A stretch of 64,000 nucleotides of DNA from Bolinopsis microptera. Its lineage: Eukaryota > Ctenophora > Tentaculata > Lobata > Bolinopsidae. This document shows positions 19,479 through 30,318 of the stretch, piece after piece (positions within the stretch are counted from its first letter, which is position 1; the number at the start of each line of letters is the position of its first letter). The position numbers and the translations under genes are program-made. A model generated the notes under the pieces. The model saw nothing but the letters and a program-made list of their open reading frames with translations, searched no databases and was not told the DNA's origin. Where the stretch lies: assembly GCF_026151205.1 (NCBI RefSeq), contig NC_087075.1, positions 14,583,628-14,647,627 on the forward strand, read 5' to 3'.

Positions 19479-22106
19479 ATGAAACCGTCAAGCAAGTCAA
19501 AAGCAAGAGACCATGTAACATATCTCACCAAGCGTTTGGTTAAATGGAAAAATGGGGAACTTGACGATCTAATGATGGAGTGCAGGAGTATTCAGAAAGC
19601 CTTGGTGCAGCAACAAAAAATCAGCGAGGAATCCAGGAAGAAGAGTTTCTGCCGACTAATGCTCCTTGGGAAAGTTAAACAAGCCACCAAATATGTTGAC
19701 AGTTCCAATGACACCTTAGGAGTTCACAGCCTAACAGCAAACATTAAACAGGTCCTTGGGGAGAAACACCCTCCAGCTGTTAAAGCAGATCCAGTTGTTC
19801 TGCACCCTCACAGTACTCCTCCACCTCAGGAAGTGATATTTGAGAGGATTGACGCAGAGACTGTCAAGAGGGCTTGTTTATATTTGGATGGATCAGGCGG
19901 CCCAACACTAACGGACTCAGATTTGTGGAAGCATATCATCTGCAGCAAATCATTTGGTAAAGCATCAGTGACACTTGCTGAGTCTATAGCAATTGTTGCA
20001 AGGCGCCTTTGTAGAGAAGATATCCATCATAGCTGTCTGAAAGAGTTCACTGCATGCAGATTAATCCCTCTTGATAAAGGCCAGGATAAGAACGGGAAAC
20101 CTGGTGTAAGACCAATTGGAATCGGCGAGATATTGCGCAGAATCATTGGAAAAGCAGTTATAATGTCTTTCAAAACTGATATACAATATGCTGCTGGCCC
20201 ACTGCAGACCTGTGCAGGGCTCAAATCAGGAATAGAGGCTTCCATTCATGCAATGAGACAGATCTGGGAAGACAGTGACACTGAAGCAATACTACAGGTT
20301 GACGCTGATAATGCGTTCAATCGTCTTAATAGAGAAGCAGCCCTTCACAATGTTCATGAGATCTGTCCTCCGCTCTATCAGTATCTAAAGAACCACTACC
20401 AAAAGCCAGCAGACCTGATCATTAATACTACCGAGGACCACTACCAACTTAAGTCTGAGGAAGGTTCAACTCAGGGAGATGTAGCAGCAATGGCATTCTA
20501 TGCGTTAGGGATCAAGCCTCTAGTAGATGACCTTGCCACAGCCTCCAAGCCCAGTGTTTGCAAACAGTCTTGGTATGCAGATGACAGTAGTGCTGGTGGA
20601 AAGATTGAAGGTATTAAGATATGGTGGGATACGCTGTTGGAGCAAGGACCAAAGTATGGATATTACCCAAAAGCCAGTAAGACCGTCCTGATTGTGAAGA
20701 ATAGCGAGGACCTAGATCTTGCGCAGAAAGTATTCTCAGGCACTGGTATTAAAATCGAGTCTGAAGGAGAACGCCATTTGGGTGCAGCAATTGGCAGCGA
20801 AGCTTTTAAGAACAAATATGTCTCAGATAAAGTCCATAAATGGTGTCAGGACATCAAGCTGTTGTCATCAATTGCTATTGAGGAGCCCCAAGCTGCTTTG
20901 ACTGCATATACCAAGGGAATTTGTCACCGGTGGACGTTCATTCAGAGGACCATCCCGGGTATAAGTCACTTGTTTCAACCATTGGAGGATTGCATCAGAA
21001 CAGATTTTATTCCAGCAATCTTGGGTAAGAACGTATCAGACTTGGACCGCTCCATATTTGCATTGCCAGTCAGACATGGTGGGCTAGGTATCTCCAACCC
21101 AGTTGAAAACTGCAATAGAGAATTCACAGCCTCAGTCACCATCACAAAAGACCTCACAGACCTGATTATCAACCAGCAAAACACCCTTGAACATTACAAC
21201 ATGTCAATTCAAAATGACACTATAAAAAGTCTCAAGGCAATCAAGGAGAAACACTTATTTACGGTTAGCAAATCAATAGAGGACAGTGTAAGAGATCCCA
21301 ACCTAAAGAGATCCCTCCAGTTCATCAAAGAGAAAGGTTCAGGATGTTGGCTTACTGCACTTCCATTGAAGAGATTTGGCTACTCCCTGAACAAGATTGA
21401 GTTCCGTGATGCTCTGTACTTGCGTTATGGTTGGGAGATCCCTAACACCCCATTTCACTGTGCTTGTGGAGAGAGAAATAATGTGAATCACACACTTATA
21501 TGCAAGAAAGGTGGCTATGTTTCTATGAGACACAACAACATCCGCGATCTAAATGCAGAGCTGCAGCGTGAAGTATGTAGAGATGTAGTGACTGAGCCAG
21601 CATTGATACCCCTTGATAATGAAGAAATTGTTGGTACCAATGCTGATAGAGCTGCACCTGATGTATCCTCACGAGGTCTCTGGAGCACATTTGAACGAAC
21701 ATTCTTTGATGTCTGTGTTACCCACCCCAACTCACCCACATATGACAAAAAAGATATGGAACAGATCTATAAAGCTCATGAAATGAGGAAAATGAAAAAG
21801 TACAACAACAGAATCATCCAGGTGGAAAAAGGCACCTTTACTCCACTTATATACTCAACAAATGGCGGATGGGGTCCACAAGCCACAAGATACCACAAGA
21901 GACTCGCTGAAAAACTATCCCAGAAGAGAGGAGAAGACTATGCGGCTATTATGTGTTACATGCGCACCAGGATTAGATTCTCAATCCTCAGGAGCACCCT
22001 GATAGCGGTCAGGGGTGAGAGAGGGAGACGGCAATCGTATACATTGCCAGTCAGTGTAACTTCGTTTAACTTGATACCTGCCACCATGGACTATGAATGT
22101 TTCTAG
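19479..22106 (+). CDS. Element D: reverse transcriptase + restriction-like endonuclease
   Basis: 875 aa, uninterrupted. The reverse transcriptase has motif A QVDADNAFNRLN, motif B EGSTQGDVAAMAFYALGI and motif C WYADDSSAGGK. Downstream is a zinc-knuckle-like CACGERNNVNHTLICKKGG. It is followed by a PD-(D/E)XK-type signature: P727-D728, F-F-D744-V-C-V, and a KMKKYN block near 771-776. Reverse transcriptase, then a zinc motif, then restriction-like endonuclease is the order in R2-type non-LTR elements; here the N-terminal zinc fingers of R2 are missing. Similar proteins are, to my knowledge, widespread in aquatic animals. The ATG at 19479 is the first in frame. The element's 3' end is repeated inverted immediately downstream. 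Confidence 0.85.
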   Translation: MKPSSKSKARDHVTYLTKRLVKWKNGELDDLMMECRSIQKALVQQQKISEESRKKSFCRLMLLGKVKQATKYVDSSNDTLGVHSLTANIKQVLGEKHPPAVKADPVVLHPHSTPPPQEVIFERIDAETVKRACLYLDGSGGPTLTDSDLWKHIICSKSFGKASVTLAESIAIVARRLCREDIHHSCLKEFTACRLIPLDKGQDKNGKPGVRPIGIGEILRRIIGKAVIMSFKTDIQYAAGPLQTCAGLKSGIEASIHAMRQIWEDSDTEAILQVDADNAFNRLNREAALHNVHEICPPLYQYLKNHYQKPADLIINTTEDHYQLKSEEGSTQGDVAAMAFYALGIKPLVDDLATASKPSVCKQSWYADDSSAGGKIEGIKIWWDTLLEQGPKYGYYPKASKTVLIVKNSEDLDLAQKVFSGTGIKIESEGERHLGAAIGSEAFKNKYVSDKVHKWCQDIKLLSSIAIEEPQAALTAYTKGICHRWTFIQRTIPGISHLFQPLEDCIRTDFIPAILGKNVSDLDRSIFALPVRHGGLGISNPVENCNREFTASVTITKDLTDLIINQQNTLEHYNMSIQNDTIKSLKAIKEKHLFTVSKSIEDSVRDPNLKRSLQFIKEKGSGCWLTALPLKRFGYSLNKIEFRDALYLRYGWEIPNTPFHCACGERNNVNHTLICKKGGYVSMRHNNIRDLNAELQREVCRDVVTEPALIPLDNEEIVGTNADRAAPDVSSRGLWSTFERTFFDVCVTHPNSPTYDKKDMEQIYKAHEMRKMKKYNNRIIQVEKGTFTPLIYSTNGGWGPQATRYHKRLAEKLSQKRGEDYAAIMCYMRTRIRFSILRSTLIAVRGERGRRQSYTLPVSVTSFNLIPATMDYECF

Positions 22107-22920
22107 ACACTATCCTTTTGATATTGAGATATTGGTATTTCAGATCACGTGTACATCGTTCCTTTTTTTACGACACAGTAATTTATTGACACTCACAGCT
22201 ATTTAAATTTTAATCATTGAATCAGTATTTTTATCTGTGCTCTGCGAATGCATATGCATGCATCACATGAATCAGTTTTTTAATCTATTAACTTATTACA
22301 CATTTGTGCTCTGCTTTAGCATCACTTGACTATTTAAAAAAATTGTTTGTTCAGGCCATGACCTTATAGTCAGCCAATTGGCCATTGCTATATTATGTGT
22401 ATATTGTTTGAATATTCTTTTCATTTACGCTATGATTATCCATAATTTTGGTTGTAATTGATGTTTTTTATTTATTTTAGCAGTTTGGCCGATTATGGAT
22501 TGGTTTGCTCGGAATGAGCAAATCCGGTCTTAATCAAGAAAAGAATATTCAAACAATATACACATAATATAGCAATGGCCAATTGGCTGACTATAAGGTC
22601 ATGGCCTGAACAAACAATTTTTTTTAAATAGTCAAGTGATGCTAAAGCAGAGCACAAATGTGTAATAAGTTAATAGATTAAAAAACTGATTCATGTGATG
22701 CATTCGCAGAGCACAGATAAAAATACTGATTCAATGATTAAAATTATAGCTGTGAGTGTCAATAAATTACTGTGTCGTAAAAAAAGGAACGATGTACACG
22801 TGATCTGAAATACCAATATCTCAATATCTATCAAAAGGATAGTGTCTAGAAACATTCATAGTCCATGGTGGCAGGTATCAAGTTAAACGAAGTTACACTG
22901 ACTGGCAATGTATACGATTG
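22032..22920. repeat. ~390-bp inverted repeat containing the 3' end of element D
   Basis: The left arm 22032-22421 (last ~75 bases of the element D ORF plus 3' region) is repeated in inverse orientation at about 22539-22920. The spacer is about 117 bp. The arms are nearly identical; the left arm has a small extra GCATATGCAT. A transcript through it would form a long hairpin. Confidence 0.93.
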
Positions 22921-23840
22921 ATGTTTTTTGATGCAGTGAAAAGTAGATTCGATTAGGGAATACTTAAATATACAACTTTTATCGTTATCAGCAAATGAAA
23001 ATCCATACAATTTATATAACAGAGCTAGATCATAGATAGATAGATGATGATAAGAAACTATTACATAAAGAAACTCTTGCTGTGCCTGGGGTTGCGTACC
23101 ATCTATGCTACAGGGAAATCTTTACTGAAAGGATCATAATTTTAATCTTAATTTTTATAATTAAGATTGATTGAAGATTTATGATTAAGATTGACTGAAG
23201 GTTGACCTGGAAGCGTTTCATCTTGCTGGAGACGTATGATGATATTATCTATTTGAGAGAACTTGCTAGTGACCGTGGTTATTGGAGTAAACTGTTCAAT
23301 TTTATACTTGAGTACAAGTCAATTTGACTTTTGGGACATATAATTTTACAAAGGATCACGTATCGGTTCTAAATTATTTTAGGATTGTTGACATTTGTAA
23401 GATTGACATGTTTGATATAATAAGATTGATTTCATGTGACCCTTTACAAAACAGCTTAAAAATACTTAAGTAAGCTTTTCAGACTTGTTATTATCAATAT
23501 TTGTACTTGTTAACTATAACCCCTGATTGGGAACCGGTCATATGCACAGAGGAACCATGTGATCCCACTGGGAATCAATTTAAATCAAACCCCTTATTTA
23601 CCTGGACTCTGGAGGGGGATATTGAAAACATAGTGATACGAAAAGATTTTATTAGCAGGAGCTTTCAAAATACTTGTGTAAATTGTCTTCAGCTGGGGAT
23701 GATGTTGTGAAGGGTGATTATATATGATGTAGTGGTGTCAATGATGAGTGGTGTGTGACGTGAAAGGGTGGAGTGGTGAGGGTGGAAAAAGTTTACATTA
23801 CATTACAATAAGATTAAAAAACTAGGCTTGTGAGGTAGAT
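22921..23840. other. AT-rich interval, no gene recognised
   Basis: Only short ORFs without motifs (for example 23501-23710) are present. It separates element D from the LTR element. Confidence 0.4.
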
Positions 23841-23977
23841 TGTTATGTTATGTGCTTGCGTTATTGTTGGACAAGTCATACACTAGTTTCCCATCAAAAC
23901 CTGAACAATATATAATTAACCATTTATTCAAATACAATATATATCAACAATATATATCAAATATACAATACATAACA
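23841..23977 (-). repeat. 3' LTR of the gypsy element
   Basis: 137 bp, with TGTTATG/CATAACA inverted ends, matching the 5' LTR. It contains an AATAAA on the minus strand (complement TTTATT at about 23923). Confidence 0.9.
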
Positions 23978-25278
23978 TCTCCCTCTTTGGGAACTAACGA
24001 AATAAAGACACGTCACACGCTATGCGCGTGCGCGCGCTATCTCTGCGCAAGTGCCTACGTCCTTCAACAATTTCACAGGAATAGTGCGTTAGGCGCTCGC
24101 GCCTTCCATCTCCTTTCCAAAATCTCTTTGTTCTCACATCTATTCGCACACACAATGTTGTGGAATCAAAATAATTTAAAATAAATTAAAAATCTGGAAA
24201 AACTAAAAACTGAATTTACTTAAAATTGTCTCGTTTAATGGTAATAAATATAAAAACATCCGTATACTAGATTCTTTAACCGTATCTAACTCTACACTTA
24301 TAAAAAGAAACTATTTGGCAGCCTTCCCCGCTAATCTCTCAGACCGTCTCAACGTTACCGGCTGAGTATTATTGATTGAAATAAATTTTCGTGCACATAC
24401 AGAATGAATGGTTAATAATTTAATATATATGTAGACCAAGCTCTGTGCACGGGATGCTTCCTGGAAGAATCCAGTTCTTTTAGCGGGGCACCCTACCTAA
24501 AGCCAAATTGAGATATAATAATCATATTCCTAGAGAAATAATCAGAAATCGAATACCAATCAAATAATATGATATATATGAGTAGTAACCATATTTACTA
24601 TGCAAAATGCCCCAACCACATAGTGTAAATTTATATAGAATTCAAATTCCATATCATCATTAAACCTCAATACCTAGTCAATATAATAGCCCAAGCAAAA
24701 TTAAATAACTTCTTATATACCTTACTGTCATACTACAAATTAATTAAACATTTGAAATCTGTTGACCAGAGAATAAATTTCTAAGCCTAATGCAAGTGAA
24801 ATAATTTAGATGCAATAATGAATGCCTAATGTGAGTATCATTTGTCAATGTCCTTGTAAAAAAGTCTGTACAAGAGATATGAGTAACTAATATAGAAGAA
24901 AAAACAGGAAGTTGTCGTCTGTTGTAAAATAAATAAAATATCTAGAATATAAATTAGAATATAAAATAACATTCAGTCAATGTGTCGTCAATAAACTGTA
25001 CAATTATCAAATGTTAAAACTGGGTGATACAGTCACCAAAAAAAAATACTAAGTATGATAAGTTAATAAATTAAATGTGGTCTATAAAACTACCACTAAG
25101 TATAATAGGTCAATAAATTAAAAGTGGTTTATAAAACTACCACTGTGGGAACCCCTTCTCCAGTTAAAACATGTCAGTCATGTGCAAAATCAATCAGAAT
25201 GGTAAGGTGGTAAAAAAGGGAATATCTTTTCGATACATCAATTATATATGCCTCAGATTTAAAAGAATTAGAAGTTAC
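23978..25278. other. 3' parts of the gypsy element and of LINE B
   Basis: About 23990-24165 is relatively GC-rich and probably belongs to the gypsy 3' region. The rest is AT-rich LINE B 3' sequence. It includes a 48-bp direct repeat at about 25050-25143 (two copies of ...AATAAATTAAA-GTGG-TATAAAACTACCACT). The boundary between the two elements was not resolved. Confidence 0.5.
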
Positions 25279-28254
25279 TTAGTTATCGGCGACTATGATT
25301 GCAGTGTAAAATTTGTCATATGAATTGTCGACGGTATAATTAGGGTCTGTTGTTATAGATGATAGTAGCTGTTTCTTATACGAATCACTAAAGCTTTTAA
25401 CATCGGGCAGATTTCGTAGATCTGTTGGAACATTATTCCAACATTTTGCCCCCAAGTATTGAAAGTTTTTATGTGATGTTGATCTATTGACATAAAGGTT
25501 GCAGCTTTCGCCGCTCCTACTACCTCCTGATATGTAACTAAATTTGTTCATAAAGTTTGTAGGACAATTGTCATGGATGATTCTAAACATATAATTTGAC
25601 AGATGGAGTTGTCGTCTAAGATGGAGTGGTAACCATTTCATGTCTCTATAAACATTAAGGCTGCTCTCTGTTTTTGGAACGTTGAGAGCTATTTTGGCTA
25701 CCTTTTTGTACAGAGTGTCAAGTTCAGCAAGTTTTGTCTTGCCAGCTCTACAATAGATCGTGTCTAAATAATCGAATTGTGGCAACATGAGTGCATTGGC
25801 AAACATTTTCCTATATTTAATGGGTAGCAGTGCTTTACTTCTATACATGGCACCAATTCTCTTCATGACCTTCCTAATAATATAATCTACATGGCTTTTG
25901 AAGTTTAATTTACTATCTAGAATGAGGCCAAGATATTTTGTCTCTTTGCACTCCTTGATTGTGAAAGTTACCTCATTACGATCAATGGTTATTTCATCAT
26001 GTTGGTCAACAGAATCAAACAATAGGAATTCAGTCTTCTTTTCATTGAGTGATAATTTATTAACACTGAGCCATTTAAAGATTGTCATAAGTTCTATTTT
26101 CATGTTTATAAATGTGCTTCTGCAGGTTTGATCAAAGAATAGTGCACCATCATCTGCAAATAGAAAGGGCTTAGATAGGTTACAGGCATAAATGATGTCA
26201 TTTATGAAGATACTAAATAATATAGGCCCAATGATGCTTCCTTGTGGTACACCACTCAGAACTTCTAAAAATGAGCTTAGATTGCCATTGATCCTAGTGC
26301 ATTGATATCTACAAGATAAGAAGTTCTTAAACCAGGTTAAAGCAATGCCACCAATTCCATAATATGCCAATTTTTGAAGCAATATTTCATGATTCACTGT
26401 GTCAAAGGCCTTCTTAAGATCAAGAAAGATGATTCCTGGTTTATAAGACTTAGATTTACTCATATATATTTCGTCCATCAGATCGTACATCAGATAAGTT
26501 GTGGAGTGATTTTTCCGAAAGCCATATTGATGCCGGATGAAAAGTTTGTTCTCTTCCATGTAATCAGTGAGTTGCTTGCCGACAAAGTATTCTATAAGTT
26601 TTCCTACAAGTGGAAGGATGGATATTGGCCTGTAATTATTAGGATCATCTTTCATTCCTGCCTTATGGATGGGAGTTACTCTAGCTTTTTTACAAAGGGT
26701 TGGTACAACACCTGTATTAAGGCTCAGATTGACAATGTGGGTCAGTGGCTCAACTATGTGTGGTACAGCTTGCTTAAGTAAAAATAGAGGCACATTGTCA
26801 TATGAGGCCTTGTCATTCTTGAGCGTTTCGACATACATTAGGATATCAGTTTCATTTATTTCTTGGAATCTATCAAATGAGATATTAGAAGTTCTAGGAG
26901 GTAAAAAATCAGTAAAACTAACTCTTTCAATATTGGGGGCCTGATTTTGTAATCTTGATCCAACATTTGCAAAATGAAAGTTAAATAGCTCAGGATCATT
27001 CTCATTGATAGTTTGACAATTAGTTGTACCAGGGGTCATATTTGATGCCAGTTTGATAGTTTTCCATATCCCTTTAAGATCATTCTTGGCACTTTTAACT
27101 TGTAGATCATCGATTACATTAGCCTTTTTGCAGGTTTTAGCTAATTTATTTCTAATATTTCTCTGAATCTTGTAGCAATCCCAGGCCTCATTACACTTTA
27201 TACATTTGCTACATGTACCACATTTATTGCAATTTCCATTGTCTCTCTTATCCTTCTTTTTACGGAATTTCTTTAGAAGAAAATGTGTATGATTAATGGC
27301 ATATAAAAGTTCAGTAGAAGGTTTATGTATGAACTTTTCATGCCTTTCTATGGTCTTGCAAGGGAAGAAGGTTGCATATGCCTGTTCAATATGATGACAA
27401 AGGCCAGCTGTGATAGCTTCAACATCTGTACTTTCCAATAGTGGACTGTAATCAGAACAGGTGTCTAGATAGTCTAAGAATTGTTTAACATTACGTTTAC
27501 AATGATTTCTAATTTCAACCTTCTCAAATTTAGGAGCTATAGGTACTTTACAATCTATCTCACACATAATAGCTTGATGATCTCCAATACGTTCATCAAG
27601 AACAGAAGATTGGACAAAATCTGCATAACAGTTAGTGAATATTACATCAATAGTAGTCTGGGTAACATTGTCTCCACGTTTAGCAACTCTAGTTATCCCT
27701 TGAATGGTTTGAACTAGATTGTAACATCTCAAGGTCATATCTAATTTTTTGTACTGGGTGGATGAGATATTATTCTGGTCAATGTTTATATCCCCAATCC
27801 AGATAACCTTTTTCCCATTCAATTTTTTCATGCAAAAATGAATGTATTCAATAAAGTTATCAACACTGCAATAATTTCCAGAGCGATAGAAGCAGCAAAC
27901 ATTGATCTTGCTATTCTTAAGCTTCACCCACAATGCTTCAATGTTATCAAGCTTACTATCCATAACTAATTCTGCGTAAGCTAGTTTTTTATTTATCATT
28001 AAGCCACAACCACCCCTAGAACTGTTTGGCCTGTCGCATCGCATAAGGTTGAAGGAGGAAGGAATATTTATGGTGTCTGTGTCAATAGTATCATTAAGAT
28101 TCATCTCATTTAGGGAAAGTATGTCTAATTTATGATCTCTAATAAGTTGGGAAAGTTCATTACTTTTAGCTAAATTGAGAAGCCCTCCTTGAATGTTACA
28201 ATGACCAATGCAGAGGTTGTGAAACCTATCAGCTGCATTATTAAAATTTGTCAT
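25279..28254 (-). CDS. LINE B ORF2: AP endonuclease + reverse transcriptase
   Basis: 991 aa, uninterrupted. The N-terminal exonuclease-endonuclease-phosphatase domain runs to about 235 (IGHCNIQGG, LSLNEMN, WIGDINID, RIGDHQAIM). A cysteine cluster (CNKCGTCSKCIKC) lies near 340. The reverse transcriptase has motif A IFLDLKKAFDTVNHE, motif B SGVPQGSIIGPILF and motif C FLFADDGALFF. It is clearly a different family from LINE A. It lies 155 bp downstream of ORF1. The intact frame suggests recent activity. Confidence 0.95.
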   Translation of the reverse strand: MTNFNNAADRFHNLCIGHCNIQGGLLNLAKSNELSQLIRDHKLDILSLNEMNLNDTIDTDTINIPSSFNLMRCDRPNSSRGGCGLMINKKLAYAELVMDSKLDNIEALWVKLKNSKINVCCFYRSGNYCSVDNFIEYIHFCMKKLNGKKVIWIGDINIDQNNISSTQYKKLDMTLRCYNLVQTIQGITRVAKRGDNVTQTTIDVIFTNCYADFVQSSVLDERIGDHQAIMCEIDCKVPIAPKFEKVEIRNHCKRNVKQFLDYLDTCSDYSPLLESTDVEAITAGLCHHIEQAYATFFPCKTIERHEKFIHKPSTELLYAINHTHFLLKKFRKKKDKRDNGNCNKCGTCSKCIKCNEAWDCYKIQRNIRNKLAKTCKKANVIDDLQVKSAKNDLKGIWKTIKLASNMTPGTTNCQTINENDPELFNFHFANVGSRLQNQAPNIERVSFTDFLPPRTSNISFDRFQEINETDILMYVETLKNDKASYDNVPLFLLKQAVPHIVEPLTHIVNLSLNTGVVPTLCKKARVTPIHKAGMKDDPNNYRPISILPLVGKLIEYFVGKQLTDYMEENKLFIRHQYGFRKNHSTTYLMYDLMDEIYMSKSKSYKPGIIFLDLKKAFDTVNHEILLQKLAYYGIGGIALTWFKNFLSCRYQCTRINGNLSSFLEVLSGVPQGSIIGPILFSIFINDIIYACNLSKPFLFADDGALFFDQTCRSTFINMKIELMTIFKWLSVNKLSLNEKKTEFLLFDSVDQHDEITIDRNEVTFTIKECKETKYLGLILDSKLNFKSHVDYIIRKVMKRIGAMYRSKALLPIKYRKMFANALMLPQFDYLDTIYCRAGKTKLAELDTLYKKVAKIALNVPKTESSLNVYRDMKWLPLHLRRQLHLSNYMFRIIHDNCPTNFMNKFSYISGGSRSGESCNLYVNRSTSHKNFQYLGAKCWNNVPTDLRNLPDVKSFSDSYKKQLLSSITTDPNYTVDNSYDKFYTAIIVADN

Positions 28255-28409
28255 CTTGTGAATCTTATTAATTCACAATGGAATGAATAAAAGTTGTAAA
28301 GTTGTGTTTAAACTAAAAAACAGAATAAAAGCAGGTTGTATTTGTCTGGATGTCGTACTGTAAAAATAAAACTGATGGTAGGAGTGTTATGTCAGTATTC
28401 AGCAGTATT

Positions 28410-30062
28410 CTAATGGTGTGCATGATACTTCAAGTGCCTTGCTAATTTAACTATGCCATAATCATTGAGATGGACATTATCCTCTCCATAACTACTAAAA
28501 AATGACGATTTTCTAAAGCCTTTCTTATCACTAAACAAGAAACGATTTGTCTCGGTTGAGAGCAGTTTTACATAGGTGTATTTTCTTTGCAGATTTGATA
28601 TACACTCATTGATATCAGTTATAACCTTGTTTCTGGAGAAACTCTCCCGAGGTAATAAGTTAACAATTTTAATATCAGCTCCAGGTGCCCACTTGTGAAG
28701 GAAAAGTACAAGTTTTTCAATACAATTGTTTGTAAAGTCAAGAGCTCTAGCATCACCAGAAAAACTATCAGGGCACAGAAGTTTAGTCCTCATGTTGCGA
28801 GGGCTGTTCAGGATAGAGTCCACGTCATTTGTACCACACATAAGTACAATGCTTTTCACATTATTGGTATTAAGAGTGTCTTTTCTTACATCTGATTGAA
28901 ACCGTTCATTGATTGCATTGGCTGTGGCACCAGGGTAGCTGAATACATGTGCCTCATGATGTTTGGACGATAGCTTTTCTCCCTCTAATTTGGAGAACAT
29001 ACTAGAGCTAATGTAGACACACAAAGATTTACCAGAATGTTCTATTGATCTAGTCTTAGGGGCCGAGGGTTCAGTGTTCTTAACTTGACTGGAAACATCA
29101 GACAGAGTAGATAAGGTTGCGCTGCCATCAATTAGGCGCAGAGTAATGCTTATTCTCATGGTTTCAGACTTGTCCTGGATGAGGCTGTGTTCAAAGCTGG
29201 TCTGGGATTGTCTGGTCATATTCATTATGTCACCATGGGAGAGGGTGAGGTCAGCAATATGAGCTCTAAGTTTGGATCTGAAGCTTAGGACTCTAGTAGC
29301 CCCTAAAGAGATGGTGGAGATCATGGAGCCTGGTGAAATTGACCTCTCGTCATCCGAGTGAAAGGGAATTCCTTGCTGACCATTTCTATACTTGGTAATC
29401 ATAGCACTATTGAATATCAATTTTGGGAACTGTGAGCGTAAGCGTTCTAAAATAGACTTTAGGTATGGATTGTCTGCTACTGGCCTTGTGTTATGAAAGC
29501 CTCCATTGTAAGCGTAGGGAAAGTCCCCGTAATATGCAACTGCCCTATTCTCAAACTTATGAGTATAGTGGGTTTCTATATCTAACTTGGCAGTGTCAAC
29601 AAACTGAAAAACTCCTCGACTCAAATCTTGGTATGGATTGATAGAGTTGGTCACATCATTGTCACCATTTACAGAGTGTTTGGGATTTTCCAAATTGATA
29701 ATTTCTGCTGAATGTTCACTGTCTTCTGCTAATTTGGATAGCTCTTGGGTTAACTCAGAAACAAGATGCGAGGATGACCTATTACTGAGGGGAACATTGA
29801 TAGACTGTTCACAGTGATCAGGTACCTGGGGCAACACAGGGATAAGTGAACCATCGCTGAGGGGAACTTTGAGTGCACTGTCACTTTCTGATAATTGTTT
29901 ATAGAGAAAAGAAATTTGCCGACGAAGACTATCATTCTCTCTTAATAGAGTTAAACAATTTGAACATTTATCAGTAGGACAAGAGCCGTTGCTGGGGAAT
30001 TTAACAGAATTCCCTCGATATCTCAGATTGTAATGTCTTGAGCCAACTGGGATTCTAGACAT
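28410..30062 (-). CDS. LINE B ORF1: AlkB-like dioxygenase + SGNH esterase
   Basis: 550 aa. The N-terminus has a CPTDKCSNC cysteine motif and a coiled-coil-like stretch (about 35-60). The AlkB-type domain spans about 165-315: FPYAYNGGFH, iron ligands H235-S-D237 and H292, and R303-x5-R309 (RISITLR). The SGNH-type hydrolase spans about 343-548: ISSSM replaces the usual GDS block, then CGTND at 409 and D528-x-x-H531. The domain order matches LINE A ORF1, but there is no PHD finger and sequence similarity outside motifs is low. The coding ends are clear; the function as an RNA chaperone or demethylase is inferred. Confidence 0.85.
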   Translation of the reverse strand: MSRIPVGSRHYNLRYRGNSVKFPSNGSCPTDKCSNCLTLLRENDSLRRQISFLYKQLSESDSALKVPLSDGSLIPVLPQVPDHCEQSINVPLSNRSSSHLVSELTQELSKLAEDSEHSAEIINLENPKHSVNGDNDVTNSINPYQDLSRGVFQFVDTAKLDIETHYTHKFENRAVAYYGDFPYAYNGGFHNTRPVADNPYLKSILERLRSQFPKLIFNSAMITKYRNGQQGIPFHSDDERSISPGSMISTISLGATRVLSFRSKLRAHIADLTLSHGDIMNMTRQSQTSFEHSLIQDKSETMRISITLRLIDGSATLSTLSDVSSQVKNTEPSAPKTRSIEHSGKSLCVYISSSMFSKLEGEKLSSKHHEAHVFSYPGATANAINERFQSDVRKDTLNTNNVKSIVLMCGTNDVDSILNSPRNMRTKLLCPDSFSGDARALDFTNNCIEKLVLFLHKWAPGADIKIVNLLPRESFSRNKVITDINECISNLQRKYTYVKLLSTETNRFLFSDKKGFRKSSFFSSYGEDNVHLNDYGIVKLARHLKYHAHH

Positions 30063-30318
30063 AGTTTATCACAAAAAGATGCTACTGTTCGAAATTTAGT
30101 TAATGATTACAGTACCTTTGTAGCACTCCGGAGGATAAGGATAAGTGATGTCTGATAATCTTTAGGTGATAGATGGGAGTAAACTGCTTTAAAAACCGAT
30201 GTCTGATAGTCCTTAGGATGTCTTTAAGATAACTTTATCGTGCAACAACCATTTACATTGACATACAACCTGTAATGGTCGTTACATTTACCGAGGCATT
30301 AGTTCCCACTGGGGGTCC

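Noticed and set aside
23840-24184. ORF starting in the LTR (MLCYVLALLLDKSY...)
   Set aside because: The same peptide appears at both LTRs on the strand opposite gag-pol; it is just translated LTR sequence.
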